The notes under the pieces were generated by a model. The model was not told where the DNA came from and ran no database searches. It saw only the letters and a list, made by a program, of their open reading frames with translations. Made by a program: the position numbers and the translations under genes. From Rhodopirellula sp. SM50 (GTDB lineage: Bacteria > Planctomycetota > Planctomycetia > Pirellulales > Pirellulaceae), in NCBI RefSeq assembly GCF_002289565.1, contig NZ_NTFY01000034.1, positions 56,929 through 120,928 on the forward strand: a stretch of 64,000 nucleotides of DNA. The letters run 5' to 3'. Below are positions 7,768-16,821 of this stretch, piece after piece (position 1 is the stretch's first letter; each line of letters starts with the position of its first letter).

Positions 7768-10683
7768 TCAGCCGTCGGTCAGCCCGCCGAGCACGGCTTC
7801 GGCACGTTGTCGTTTGCGTTGGGTCAGCGGTGGGCCATTGAGTTCGAGCGCCCGTTGGAGCAAGGGCTTGGCTTGATCGTGATTGCCGCGTTGGAACAAG
7901 ACGATACCGCGGTTGTAGTAGGCCCATGCATTGGTCGGACACAAGCCGACAGATTCCTGGTAGTCGCGTTCGGATTCTTCCATTCGATCCAGCCCGGCCA
8001 GTGCAAAGGCGCGGCCATTGAGTGCGAAGGCGAGCACTTGGTGCAACCCTTCGGTTCGGCTCAACTCGATCGCGGAGTCCAGGTCTTGCAAGGCAAGTTT
8101 CCACTCGCCCATTTCGGCGTAAACTTGTCCGCGTGAGCTCAAGAGATCTGCGTCGGGCTGTTCAGAAGTCATGTCCAGCAGTTGCGTGTAGTCATCGCAG
8201 GCTTCGACGTGTTGTTCGGTGTACCAGCGAATCCATCCACGCAGTCGGTACCCGGCGGTGTGTTCGGGCGCCATCTCGATGATTTCTTCGGCGACATCGA
8301 TCGCGTCGTCATAGCGTTCTTCGCTTTCCAGGCGATTGACTTTGGCGTGCAGCGACTGGATCGCCGCTTCCTGGGCACTTTCGGGGGCGATTTCGGCCAG
8401 GCGATCGATGTCGGCTTCGGCCGCTGATTCGTCGCCTTGCATCTGATGGGCATAGGCGCGTCCGGAATAGGCGTAGGGATCGTCGGGGAATTTTTCGATC
8501 AATTTCTCGTAGTCTTCGAGCGCCTGGTCGTGGCGTTTCAAACGCATCAGCACGGCGGCCCGTCGCAGCCGAGCGCCGTCGTAGACGCCCGAGAGTTCCA
8601 GGGTGCGGTTGAAATCTTCCAACGCCAATTCGTCTTCCTGGCGATCCATAAAGAAGCAGCCGCGGAGGAAAAAGATATGTTCATTTTCCGGATCGAGTTC
8701 ACAGGCCCGCTGGTAGTCACGGAGGGCATCGTCGTGGTTGCCCGCTTGCGTGTGCGCGAACGCTCGGTTGACATAGTGGGCCGGTTGTTCGGGTTCTTGT
8801 TCGATCAACGCCGACTGTTCTTCGATCGCCGCCTGCGGGTTCTCGTTCATGCGGTGCAACAACGCGATCTGTTCGCGGGGTTCGGTCCATTGGGGCGCCA
8901 GTCGGCTTGCTTCGGTCAAGGCTTCCATCGCCGTTTCCAGTTCGCCTTGTTGCAGACTGAGCGATCCGAGCAAGTGCAATGCGATCGGGTTCTCCGGGTC
9001 CAACTCCAGCACCGCGTGGCAGTCGGCCAGGGCGAGGTCACGTCGGTCGGTTGCCGCGTAGGAGAATCCGCGTGTCAAGAACACCGCCGGCGTGTCGACG
9101 CCCAGTTCGATCGCGCGATTGCATGCGTCGATGGCCTCCTCGAATTCGCTTTGCATTTGTAGGATTCGCCCGCGGAGCGCATGAGATTGTCCCTCGTCCG
9201 CTTCGATTTCGATCGCCTTGTCGCAGTCATCGAGTGCGAGCGCGAACTTATTTTGCGAAGTGTAGAGCATGCTTCGGTGCAGCCGAGGCGCGACGGCACC
9301 GGGCATCACGTCAATCGCACGGGTCAAGTGTTCCAGTGCCCGCGGTTCGTCACGATGCTCGTCTTGCTGGTACAGCCATCCCAGCATTGCGTGACTGGCG
9401 CCGTTGTGCGGATCGAGCTGAAGGATCTTATTGAGTTCCTCGATTGCCCGCCCGCCATGGTCTTGGTAGAGCAAGATTTCGGCGCGACGAAATCGGAATG
9501 CCGGTTCACGTGGTGCCCATCGGACGGCGCTGTCCAAATCCGAAAGCGTCTGGTCCCAGGCCTCCAGCCCCGAAAAGATTTTGGAGCGGTGAAAGTAGAA
9601 CCAGGGTGCGAAGGGCGCCAGTTCGATCGCTCGGTTCAGGTCGATCAGGGCGGCTTGATGGTTGCCGACAACCAGCTGGTACCAGCCGCGGCGTCCCAGC
9701 AGTGGAGCGCACTCGGGGGCCAGTGCGATCGCGCCCGAGTAGGCTTCGATGGCGTTCTCGAATTCCTCGTTCCCCGCATGACGTGCCGCAACCGCGACGT
9801 GCAGTGCCAGCTCAAAGGGGCTTTTTCGCAACAGCCGTTTCAGTTCCGCGTCAGAGGTGCTGGCATAGAGTTCTTCGGTGTATTCGATCCATGCACCGAT
9901 TTCCCGAAACTTCTGTTCGGGCGTCGGCGGCGGTTCCTCTGGTGCCGACGGTTGGGAGATCAGTTGTCGCAGGCGGTCGACCCACGCGTTCCACCAAGAG
10001 GTTGTCTGGGGAGACGTTTCCTGGGAAGGGTCGGTCAGCTTGGCCGCGCGCATCAATGCTTCATCGATGCCGCATGTTTCGATTTCGTTCTGATAGTGGC
10101 TGAAGGGTTTGATGCCGATCTTGGTGCAGGCGGCCGAGTTGATGCGGCGATACACGAGGAATGCGACCGGCCCGTCTTGGACATCCGGGACGGCAAAGGA
10201 TTCGATCTGTCGCGTCATCCGATCCACGAGACGCCGACGCGCCCCGTCGTCGTCTTTGTCGCTGTCCGTGGAGGCGGTTTCGATCTGCATCAGCCGCGTC
10301 GCGCCGGGGAGCACTGCCAGTGACACCATCAGCTCGAACCCGTCATCCGATTGCGATTCATTGAGGACCGCATCGATCGCCTCGACGACGACGCCGGAAT
10401 AGTTTTCGATGGCGGTTGTCGAGACGCGTCCGGTCGATCCGACTTCGCCGCAGAAATGAACGTAAAAAGAAGTTGGAATCTCGGACAGTTGGTGGTCCGC
10501 CGCGGTCTCGACCGAGTCGATCGGTTGTCCTTGAATCGGTTCGTCGCGCTGCTGAGAGCGTTTCATCTCGCCCAGTGACGGGACGTTGAAGCATTTGCCA
10601 CAGGATTCACACTCGATCGTCGCCCCCGCCTTTGACGGCCGCACCTGGACACGTTGGCCGCAATGGCAGGAAACGGTGAACAT
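7768..10683 (-). CDS. Large TPR protein with N-terminal zinc ribbon (971 aa)
   Basis: The N-terminus has a small zinc-ribbon-like motif, CHCGQRVQV followed by CESCGKCFNVP, within the first 40 residues. This is a common N-terminal tag in planctomycete proteins. A helical region of about 200 residues follows, then from about 270 to the end at least 15 tetratricopeptide repeats can be read (for example FENAIEAYSGAIALAPE, HQAALIDLNRAIELAP, HDDALRDYQRACELDPE, HDQAKPLLQRALEL). There is no signal peptide, so a cytoplasmic scaffold role is likely. I preferred ATG 10683, which places the zinc ribbon at the very start, over a GTG five codons upstream. It is monocistronic as far as can be seen. The partners are unknown. 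Confidence 0.85.
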   Translation of the reverse strand: MFTVSCHCGQRVQVRPSKAGATIECESCGKCFNVPSLGEMKRSQQRDEPIQGQPIDSVETAADHQLSEIPTSFYVHFCGEVGSTGRVSTTAIENYSGVVVEAIDAVLNESQSDDGFELMVSLAVLPGATRLMQIETASTDSDKDDDGARRRLVDRMTRQIESFAVPDVQDGPVAFLVYRRINSAACTKIGIKPFSHYQNEIETCGIDEALMRAAKLTDPSQETSPQTTSWWNAWVDRLRQLISQPSAPEEPPPTPEQKFREIGAWIEYTEELYASTSDAELKRLLRKSPFELALHVAVAARHAGNEEFENAIEAYSGAIALAPECAPLLGRRGWYQLVVGNHQAALIDLNRAIELAPFAPWFYFHRSKIFSGLEAWDQTLSDLDSAVRWAPREPAFRFRRAEILLYQDHGGRAIEELNKILQLDPHNGASHAMLGWLYQQDEHRDEPRALEHLTRAIDVMPGAVAPRLHRSMLYTSQNKFALALDDCDKAIEIEADEGQSHALRGRILQMQSEFEEAIDACNRAIELGVDTPAVFLTRGFSYAATDRRDLALADCHAVLELDPENPIALHLLGSLSLQQGELETAMEALTEASRLAPQWTEPREQIALLHRMNENPQAAIEEQSALIEQEPEQPAHYVNRAFAHTQAGNHDDALRDYQRACELDPENEHIFFLRGCFFMDRQEDELALEDFNRTLELSGVYDGARLRRAAVLMRLKRHDQALEDYEKLIEKFPDDPYAYSGRAYAHQMQGDESAAEADIDRLAEIAPESAQEAAIQSLHAKVNRLESEERYDDAIDVAEEIIEMAPEHTAGYRLRGWIRWYTEQHVEACDDYTQLLDMTSEQPDADLLSSRGQVYAEMGEWKLALQDLDSAIELSRTEGLHQVLAFALNGRAFALAGLDRMEESERDYQESVGLCPTNAWAYYNRGIVLFQRGNHDQAKPLLQRALELNGPPLTQRKRQRAEAVLGGLTDG

Positions 10684-11059
10684 GATGCAGGGCTCCACGA
10701 AATCGAAAAGGCGACAGTCTGTATTCTAGGCCGCCGGTCTGTGCATTCTAGCACGGCTGCGTTTGGGCCAACGTTTCGGGTTCCCTCGTTCCAGGGCTCC
10801 GCCTTGGAACGCGATGCCGCGGTGGCTCCCGCCACCCAGGGCTGACGATCGCCAGGCGGGGACGTCGATTGTATAAGTGGCAGAGTTGATCGTAGCAGAA
10901 GTCGTTAGGACTTTCGCGGCGCCGGCCCTCTCTGGCGTTTGCTTGCTGCGCAAACGCCATCTCTCCCAGAGGGAGAGAATCTAGATGGGTTGCTCAATCT
11001 TGCAGCGAAAGAATCGACGTCCCGATCCTGGGAACAAGTCGCCCCGTCGTGCCGGTGCG
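10684..11059. other. Intergenic region with four hairpins, no gene seen
   Basis: Around 10793-10845 there are two GC-rich palindromes (CGTTCCAGG against CCTTGGAACG, and GGTGGC against GCCACC). Near the end of the M20 peptidase transcript lie two strong hairpins: GGCGTTTGC (10934-10942) with GCAAACGCC (10950-10958), and CTCTCCC (10961-10967) with GGGAGAG (10971-10977). Read on the minus strand they follow the stop codon of the peptidase by about 80-125 bp and could end its transcript, but no T-run follows. The CTCTCCC palindrome recurs at about 45893-45906. Confidence 0.45.
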
Positions 11060-12232
11060 TCACAGTTGTTTGGCAACTTGATACAGGATCTCGGCACCCT
11101 GATTGAGTTGTTCGATATCGATCCATTCGTCTTTGGTGTGGGCCTGATCGATCGAGCCGGGGCCGAAGACGACGGTGGGCAGGCCCGCGGCGGCGAATTT
11201 GGGTGCCTGGGTCGTGAACGCGACGCCGATCGCTTGGGACGACCCCGCAACCTGACCGGTCAGCCGGACCAGCGTCTCGGCGAGCGTTCCGTTTTCTCCG
11301 TCCCGAAGCGGTTCGCAGCTCGTGTCCGGTGGCAACATCTCGAACTCGATTCCGCATTGGTTCTTCAATGCCTGTCGGGTTTGATGCAGAATCGTTTCGA
11401 AGGATTCTCCCGGGACGACGCGGCGGTCGATTTCGATGACGCAGCGTTCTGGAACAATGTTGACGCTTTCGCCGCCATGGATCGTTCCCACACTGAGCGT
11501 GGGGCGACCGCACAATGGATGGTCGGGGCCGGAGGTTTGGAGTTCGTCGGCGAGTTGTTCCAGTCCACTGATCAGGCGTGCCATCGAGTAGATCGCACTT
11601 TGCCCGAGCGAGGGCCGGCTGCTATGGGCCGCGACGCCTGTCGTTTGGATTCTCCATCTCAAAACACCCTTGTGCGCGACCACGACATTCAACTCCGTCG
11701 GCTCCGCGACGATCGCCAGGTCAGGTGTGGGCGTGAGGAAGTTGTCACCGGAGTCAAACCGCTTCACCAAATCGATCGCTCCTTTCTGTCCGAGTTCTTC
11801 ATCGCAGGTCATCGAAACGACCAGGCTGGCGTGGGATCGAGCTTGTTCGCGATTGAGACGTGCCACGGTCGACAGGATCGCGGCCATCGGGCCTTTCACA
11901 TCGCAGGCTCCGCGGCCCCAGATTCGGCCGTCCCGCTCGATTCCCTGGTAGGGATCGATCGTCATGCCGGCAACCGGAACGGTGTCTTGGTGTGCGTCCA
12001 GCAAGATCGTGGACCGATCGGGATGGCCCGCCAACTTGGCGATCACATTTCCACGGCCCGGTTCGATTTGGTCGTAGCGATGGGGTATGTTGTGACTTAC
12101 AAAAAATCGGCAAAGCCAATCGCTGACGCCTTGTTCGCACCATTCCGGTCCCCGATGGTCATGCCCCATCGGGTTTTGACTCGGAATCCGAATCAGCTGG
12201 TTCAAGATCGCTAGCGGTGTATCGTCGTCCAT
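11060..12232 (-). CDS. M20 family metallopeptidase, ArgE/DapE-like deacylase (390 aa)
   Basis: M20 zinc peptidases remove an acyl or amino-acid group using two zinc ions. The motif set is complete: LLDAHQDTVP gives His81 and the catalytic Asp83; GRGACDVKGPMA gives bridging Asp111; TCDEELGQKGA gives Glu145/Glu146 (base and ligand); VAEPTE supplies the Glu177 ligand region. A late His in TKDEWIDIEQL context completes the fold. The family includes acetylornithine deacetylase and succinyl-diaminopimelate desuccinylase; motif reading cannot separate them, so I give no symbol. The start ATG 12232 is preceded by GAGG eight bases upstream, whereas the longer TTG start has no ribosome site. It is cytoplasmic. 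Its start codon lies 24 bp from that of the divergent amidohydrolase. Confidence 0.88.
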   Translation of the reverse strand: MDDDTPLAILNQLIRIPSQNPMGHDHRGPEWCEQGVSDWLCRFFVSHNIPHRYDQIEPGRGNVIAKLAGHPDRSTILLDAHQDTVPVAGMTIDPYQGIERDGRIWGRGACDVKGPMAAILSTVARLNREQARSHASLVVSMTCDEELGQKGAIDLVKRFDSGDNFLTPTPDLAIVAEPTELNVVVAHKGVLRWRIQTTGVAAHSSRPSLGQSAIYSMARLISGLEQLADELQTSGPDHPLCGRPTLSVGTIHGGESVNIVPERCVIEIDRRVVPGESFETILHQTRQALKNQCGIEFEMLPPDTSCEPLRDGENGTLAETLVRLTGQVAGSSQAIGVAFTTQAPKFAAAGLPTVVFGPGSIDQAHTKDEWIDIEQLNQGAEILYQVAKQL

Positions 12233-12256
12233 CCAGTGAGCCTCGCAGGAAACATC

Positions 12257-13240
12257 ATGAGTCAATTCGATTTAGCCGACAGTCGGCAACGCGACCGCGC
12301 GACACCGTGTCAATCGATAGGGCGGCGTGATTGGATCGCGGGTGTCGCGGCCGCCGCCGGCACGATGGCAGTGCAACGCCAATCCGTTGCGGCGGAATCT
12401 TCGGATGATAAAGGGTACATCGACGCGCACGTGCACGTGTGGACGCCGGACACAAAAACGTATCCGCTGGACGATCGCTATGACGTTTCGGCGATGCAGC
12501 CGCCGAGTTTTACTCCCCAGCAGCTGATGCAACTTGCCGAGCCGCTGGGGGTCAGTCGGATCGTCCTGATCCAAATGAGCTTCTACGGGTTTGACAACTC
12601 GTACATGTTGGATGTGATCGCAAACCATCCCGGCCGGTTTTCGGGCGTGGCGGTGATCGATCCCGATGATCATCCGGTCGAAACCATGAAATCGCTGAAG
12701 TCGAAAGGGGTGCGCGGGTTCCGCATCGTGTCGGGAAAAAAGGATCCCGACAGTTGGCTGACCGGCGAGGGAATGAAACAGATGTGGGCCTGTGCGGCGG
12801 ACGAATCCATGGCGATCTGTCCGTTGATCAATCCGGCGTATTTGCCGTCGGTCGACAAGATGTGTCGGCAATATCCTGAGACAAGGGTTGTGATCGATCA
12901 CTTTGCCCGCATCGGGATCGACGGGACGATTCACGATCAGGAGCTTGATGCCCTGTGTCGTTTGGCGGAACATCAACACACCTACGTCAAAACATCAGCG
13001 TTCTACGCACTGGGAAAGAAAGCGGCGCCGTACACGGATCTGGGCGCGATGATTCACCGACTGGCCCATGCCTTTGGAACCGATCGGTTGATGTGGGCAA
13101 CTGATTGCCCCTACCAGGTGCAGGACGGGCATACGTATCACGAATCCCTGGATTTGATTCGATCCAAGTTGGACTTTTTGAGCGATCGCGATCGCAGTTG
13201 GATGTTGCGAAAGACGGCCGAAAGGGTGTTCTTCGCGTAG
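12257..13240 (+). CDS. Amidohydrolase-2 family TIM-barrel hydrolase with Tat-type signal (327 aa)
   Basis: The family hydrolyses or decarboxylates small cyclic substrates with a divalent metal. HVHVW (His58, His60) after the first strand is the metal-binding motif (DAHVHVW). VVIDHFARIG carries another metal-ligand His, and the final WATDCPYQ holds the catalytic Asp. The N-terminus shows GRRDWIAGVAAAAG, a twin-arginine-like export signal ending near VAAESS, so the enzyme probably acts outside the cytoplasm. Start ATG 12257 has AGGA seven bases upstream; the GTG at 12236 would overlap the divergent gene region. The best match in type is the lactonase/aminocarboxymuconate-decarboxylase-like branch. 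The substrate cannot be told. It ends 3 bp from the convergent aminotransferase gene. Confidence 0.85.
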   Translation: MSQFDLADSRQRDRATPCQSIGRRDWIAGVAAAAGTMAVQRQSVAAESSDDKGYIDAHVHVWTPDTKTYPLDDRYDVSAMQPPSFTPQQLMQLAEPLGVSRIVLIQMSFYGFDNSYMLDVIANHPGRFSGVAVIDPDDHPVETMKSLKSKGVRGFRIVSGKKDPDSWLTGEGMKQMWACAADESMAICPLINPAYLPSVDKMCRQYPETRVVIDHFARIGIDGTIHDQELDALCRLAEHQHTYVKTSAFYALGKKAAPYTDLGAMIHRLAHAFGTDRLMWATDCPYQVQDGHTYHESLDLIRSKLDFLSDRDRSWMLRKTAERVFFA

Positions 13241-13243
13241 TCG

Positions 13244-14365
13244 TTAAAGTGTGTTCTTTAACACCTCGATCAACCTTTCGATGGATGCTTGATCGTTGTA
13301 ACCGTGGATCGCGATTCGCAGGCGTCCGGCGTGGCACATCACGTGAATGTTCTGCTGGTGCAGCGCGGCGTAGATCCGGTCCGCATCGGGATGCATGAAC
13401 GCCATGATGCCGGCCATGTGGTCCGGTTCGTCGGGGGTGATGCACTGCACCGGCAATCGTTTCAGTTCGTCCATGCACTGTCGAACCAGCGGGCGGCAAT
13501 GCGCATCGATTTGTTCGACGCCCACCGATTGGATGTAGTTCAACCCGGCATCGATCGCGTAGACGGCGGGGTAATTGGGCATCCCGACGGAAAAGCTGGC
13601 GGCGCCGTGTTTGGGAACGACGCGTTCAAATCGATCGGCATCGAATGCGTTTTCCAGATGAAACCATCCACCCGCCGGGGCGGTCAATCGTTCGGCACTG
13701 GAGGAGGGGATCCCGACCAAGCCACCTCCGTGCGTGGCCAAGATCCATTTGTGCGTGGAACTGACGATCAAATCGACATCGCTCAATTCGAGCGGGATCC
13801 GGCCGAGTGCTTGCGTGACGTCGACCGAGATCAGTGCGGGGCAATGACGTCGCACAACGCGCGTCAGCTCGGGAAGATTGATTTTGTGTCCGTTGAAAAA
13901 GCTGACCAGCGAAGTGGTGACCATCCGAGTGCGGGGGCTGAGCAGCGGAATCAGGTCCTCGATTCGAAGTGACCAGTCGCGTGCCCGCCAGACCTTGACG
14001 GTTGCGGGACAGCTGGCGTGCAACCAAGGCGTCGCGCCGGCGGGGAAATCCAGATCGTTAATCACCACCTCGTCGCCTTCGCGCAACTGCAGCGCCATCG
14101 CGGCCAGGTTGTACGCTTCGGACGAACAGGAGCAAAGGCTGACTTCGCCGGCGGTTAAACCGTAGGCCGATCCGATTTGCTGTTTGGCGCTCTCCCAAAC
14201 CTTGGCGTGGCAATCGCGTCCGTCCATTCCCAGCAATTTGTCTTGGCCATAGGTTTGAAGTGCGTCTAGCACCGCGGTGGGGGGAATGCCTTCGGCGGCC
14301 GTGTTGAAATAGTCTTTGCCGGACAGGCCGGGGAAATCACGTTGTCGCGAGGACTCGGTCAGCAT
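13244..14365 (-). CDS. Class V aminotransferase-fold, cysteine-desulfurase-like PLP protein (373 aa)
   Basis: This is a fold-type I PLP enzyme. STHKWILATHGGG carries the Schiff-base Lys206, and SVDVTQALGRIP carries the pyridine-nitrogen Asp182 on the preceding strand. The early SCSSEAYNLAAMAL matches the phosphate-binding region and TTSLVSFFNGHKINLPEL the substrate strand. The cysteine desulfurase active Cys loop near the C-terminus is not evident; the Cys in HVMCHAGRLRIAIHGYN is in a different context, so a kynureninase, isopenicillin epimerase-like or desulfurase role are all possible. I chose ATG 14365. The longer reading frame, up to 14644, is translated repeat sequence (two copies of VLAAGREPSGSSSL) and is not protein. 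It is convergent with the amidohydrolase, 3 bp apart. Confidence 0.85.
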   Translation of the reverse strand: MLTESSRQRDFPGLSGKDYFNTAAEGIPPTAVLDALQTYGQDKLLGMDGRDCHAKVWESAKQQIGSAYGLTAGEVSLCSCSSEAYNLAAMALQLREGDEVVINDLDFPAGATPWLHASCPATVKVWRARDWSLRIEDLIPLLSPRTRMVTTSLVSFFNGHKINLPELTRVVRRHCPALISVDVTQALGRIPLELSDVDLIVSSTHKWILATHGGGLVGIPSSSAERLTAPAGGWFHLENAFDADRFERVVPKHGAASFSVGMPNYPAVYAIDAGLNYIQSVGVEQIDAHCRPLVRQCMDELKRLPVQCITPDEPDHMAGIMAFMHPDADRIYAALHQQNIHVMCHAGRLRIAIHGYNDQASIERLIEVLKNTL

Positions 14366-14812
14366 GGGGGAACCGGTTGCGTCGGGTGGGGAAACGTTAT
14401 TGGGCTTTGGCCGATGTGTCTGGCTGCGTCGCAGCGAAGCGAGGGGATCGCCCCGAGGCTCGACACCGATGGGGCAACGTTGTGAAGCATTTTTTAGCGG
14501 CAGGGCGCGAGCCCTCCGGTGTTTTGGCAGAGATGAAGAACCGGAGGGCTCGCGCCCTGCCGCTAAAACCTTAAGAGATGAAGAACCGGAGGGCTCGCGC
14601 CCTGCCGCTAAAACCTCAAGAAACGCATAGGGAAAATGCTTCACAGCGTTGCTGGCTGGGGTCGATGGGCGGATTGGGTTCGTGGCCCGGAGGTGGTGCT
14701 GCGCTGACCTCCGGCTACTCGCCGTGATCCCTGCGGGATACCGTGGATGGTCGGCGCGTCGCAGTTGTATCGTGTAGGATGTGTTTTGAGTTGCCTGTGT
14801 ACTGGAGAGATC
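14366..14812. repeat. Intergenic repeats: family A triple copy and family F copy
   Basis: At 14496-14618 the element AGCGGCAGGGCGCGAGCCCT (family A) occurs once forward and twice in reverse complement, giving hairpins of more than 20 bp. At 14683-14750 a family F copy (CCCGGAGGTGGTGCTGCGCT) follows, ending with ATCCCTGCGGGAT. The rest of the gap shows no gene. The three-gene exported operon begins at 14813. Confidence 0.7.
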
Positions 14813-15847
14813 ATGAACCGCACTCGGTCAATCGGGCAGATTTGCGTCGTGCTTGTGGCGGCTTTTTGCCAAACTGCCGCTGGGGATGACGAAACGCTAC
14901 ACATCGCTTGGCAATCGTCGCCAGCGTTGTTCGCCAACCAGGATTTCGACTATCAACTTCAACTGACCAGCCGCCACGCAACTCGCGGGCGACTTTCTTG
15001 GCAATTGAAATTGCTGCATCGCACGCTGGGCCGCGGCGAACGCAGCCTTGATCTGCAAGCGACAAAAACAACGACCGTCGATCTTCCGTTGCGGATCCCG
15101 CCGCTGAAGCCGGGCGTCGCACGCGAGGCAACACTGCAAGTGAGTTTTGTCACTGCCGATCAAGAATCAACCAGCGAGTTGCGCAAGCTGTGGCTGTTTT
15201 CACGCGATCCGTTTGCCGATCGACAACAATGGCTGCAACATTTCGAGATCGCGCTGTACGATCCAAAAGGCAAGACCGGCGAACTGTTTTCGCAAGGGAA
15301 AATACCGTACCGGATGATTCGGTCGCTTGATGCGTCGAATTCGAATCGGCGCGGCGTCGTGATCATTGCTCCGGGAGTTTCTCTGAAATCGAAACCCTCT
15401 CTGGCACAAACTGCATGGGAGCTTGCCGCCGGTGGGCGAATCGTGTTGTGGTTCGCCCCTCGTGATGGATCATTCGATCTTGATTTTTCCGCAGAAAACA
15501 AAGCACCCGGGAACTTCTCACTCGCCGGGTCGACTATCGTGAAACGTCTCGATCACCGGTTGGACCGTGGACACTGGAGCGGCCGCGAGACCGACACGAT
15601 TGGATTGAAATTGGGCGTCCGCAGAAACCGACCGCAACTGCAAGTGACTTCGGGTGCGGACGGCTGGTTTTGGTTTGAAGCCGAATTCGAAAATCCCGCA
15701 GGACGTTTGATCGTGTGCGGTGGCGACTTGACCGATCGCTGGGAGGAATCTCCGACACCGCGCTACTTGTTGGCCGCGATGCTGCAGTATGCGGACAACG
15801 AACATCACAACAGCACCCAACCACTCGACCGCCAGGATCTGCCATGA
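14813..15847 (+). CDS. Exported hypothetical protein, first gene of the CsgG-like operon (344 aa)
   Basis: ATG 14813 has GGAGAG seven bases upstream, which decides the start. Residues 1-24 are a signal peptide (MNRTRSIGQICVVLVAAFCQ), with cleavage near TAAGDDE. Residues about 30-120 look like an immunoglobulin-like beta domain. About 130-320 resemble a class I glutamine-amidotransferase-like or Rossmann fold (KIPYRMIRSLD, then RGVVIIAPGVSL, then GRIVLWFAPRDG, then GRLIVCGGDLTDRWEE), without an evident catalytic triad. I do not recognise a named family. It overlaps the next gene by 4 bp (ATGA), so translation is coupled. Together with the two following genes it forms an exported module. Confidence 0.75.
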   Translation: MNRTRSIGQICVVLVAAFCQTAAGDDETLHIAWQSSPALFANQDFDYQLQLTSRHATRGRLSWQLKLLHRTLGRGERSLDLQATKTTTVDLPLRIPPLKPGVAREATLQVSFVTADQESTSELRKLWLFSRDPFADRQQWLQHFEIALYDPKGKTGELFSQGKIPYRMIRSLDASNSNRRGVVIIAPGVSLKSKPSLAQTAWELAAGGRIVLWFAPRDGSFDLDFSAENKAPGNFSLAGSTIVKRLDHRLDRGHWSGRETDTIGLKLGVRRNRPQLQVTSGADGWFWFEAEFENPAGRLIVCGGDLTDRWEESPTPRYLLAAMLQYADNEHHNSTQPLDRQDLP

Positions 15848-16818
15848 CCAATCGCTTATTGATTCCATGCTTGCTGATGATGCTGGTCAACGGTTGGCAG
15901 ACGCGGCTTCCAGCGGCCGATCCGGCCGTCTATCCGGTGGCGGTGTTTCCATTTCAACAACGCGGTGCAGTCAACAGCGAACTTGGCGAACAAGTCACCG
16001 TGTTGTTGACCGCCAAGTTGCTTGAGCATCCGGGACTGTATTTGGTCGAACGAGAAGAGTTGACCAAGATCATCGACGAACAAACGCTGAATGTTTCAGG
16101 GATGGTGGATCCAAGTTCGGCGACCAGGATTGGCCAATTGACGGGCGCAAGAATCCTGGTCGCCGGTTCGGTTCTGGAAACGAACGATAAACTCTACGTT
16201 GTCGCCAAAGTGATCGGTACTGAAACGAGTCGCGTGCTGGGGGCGTCGGTGAAAGGCAAGATCGATGATGACCTGGATGGCTTGATCGGTGGTTTGGCCA
16301 AAAAAGTTGCCCGCACGGTGATCGATCGCGGCCATGAACTGGTTGCCGATCCGCCTCCCCGTGGGGACCGCATCGCGGATTTGAAAAAAGCTGTCGGCAA
16401 TCAACGTCTGCCCAAGCTGTCCATCGATGTCCGGGAGCGACATGTCGGGCAAACCACAATCGACCCCGCCGCTGAAACGGAGTTAGCGTTGTACAGCACC
16501 GAAGTCGGGTTCGAAGTGTTGGAGGTCCGGGAGGGAAAGCAGAACGATGCGGACGTCTTGCTAATCGGTGAAGCGATCAGCGAATTCGCGGCCCGACACG
16601 GTGACTTGGTGTCGGTAAAAGCACGCCTGGAAGTCAAAGCGGTCGACCAAACATCGGGCAAAGTGATCGCCATCGATCGTGAAGTCGCGATCGGCGTCGA
16701 TTTGACCGAACAGATCGCCGGCAAGTCCGCACTGCAAAACGCCGCCGCGAACATCGCGTCTCGTCTGCTGCCCAAACTGGCCAAACCAAAGCATCCGAAC
16801 AAAAAGAAGAAGAACTGA
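15844..16818 (+). CDS. CsgG-like exported protein (324 aa)
   Basis: The N-terminal signal (MTNRLLIPCLLMMLVNGWQT) ends near LPAAD. The following region reads like the CsgG/FlgO/TolB-N fold: VAVFPFQQRGAVNSELGEQV, then LLTAKLLEHPGLYLVEREEL, then KIIDEQTLNVSGMVDP, SATRIGQLTGARILVAGSVL. These are the typical strand, helix, 'vEReel...l.eq' and 'GA..lv.Gsv' elements. A second domain at about 210-310 has a similar alpha/beta look. No cysteine lies at the cleavage site, so it is not a lipoprotein like curli CsgG, and a secretion pore is unlikely. The C-terminal tail is lysine-rich (KPKHPNKKKKN). It overlaps the previous gene by 4 bp and ends 3 bp before the next one. Confidence 0.8.
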   Translation: MTNRLLIPCLLMMLVNGWQTRLPAADPAVYPVAVFPFQQRGAVNSELGEQVTVLLTAKLLEHPGLYLVEREELTKIIDEQTLNVSGMVDPSSATRIGQLTGARILVAGSVLETNDKLYVVAKVIGTETSRVLGASVKGKIDDDLDGLIGGLAKKVARTVIDRGHELVADPPPRGDRIADLKKAVGNQRLPKLSIDVRERHVGQTTIDPAAETELALYSTEVGFEVLEVREGKQNDADVLLIGEAISEFAARHGDLVSVKARLEVKAVDQTSGKVIAIDREVAIGVDLTEQIAGKSALQNAAANIASRLLPKLAKPKHPNKKKKN

Positions 16819-16821
16819 TTC

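Noticed and set aside
10985..12214. 409-residue plus-strand frame opposite the M20 peptidase
   Set aside because: It has no recognisable domain and lies antisense to a gene with complete M20 motifs; it is a shadow of high GC codon bias.
13244..14644. Longer N-terminus of the aminotransferase
   Set aside because: The upstream 93 residues are translated family A and F repeats (two VLAAGREPSGSSSL copies); the true start is ATG 14365.
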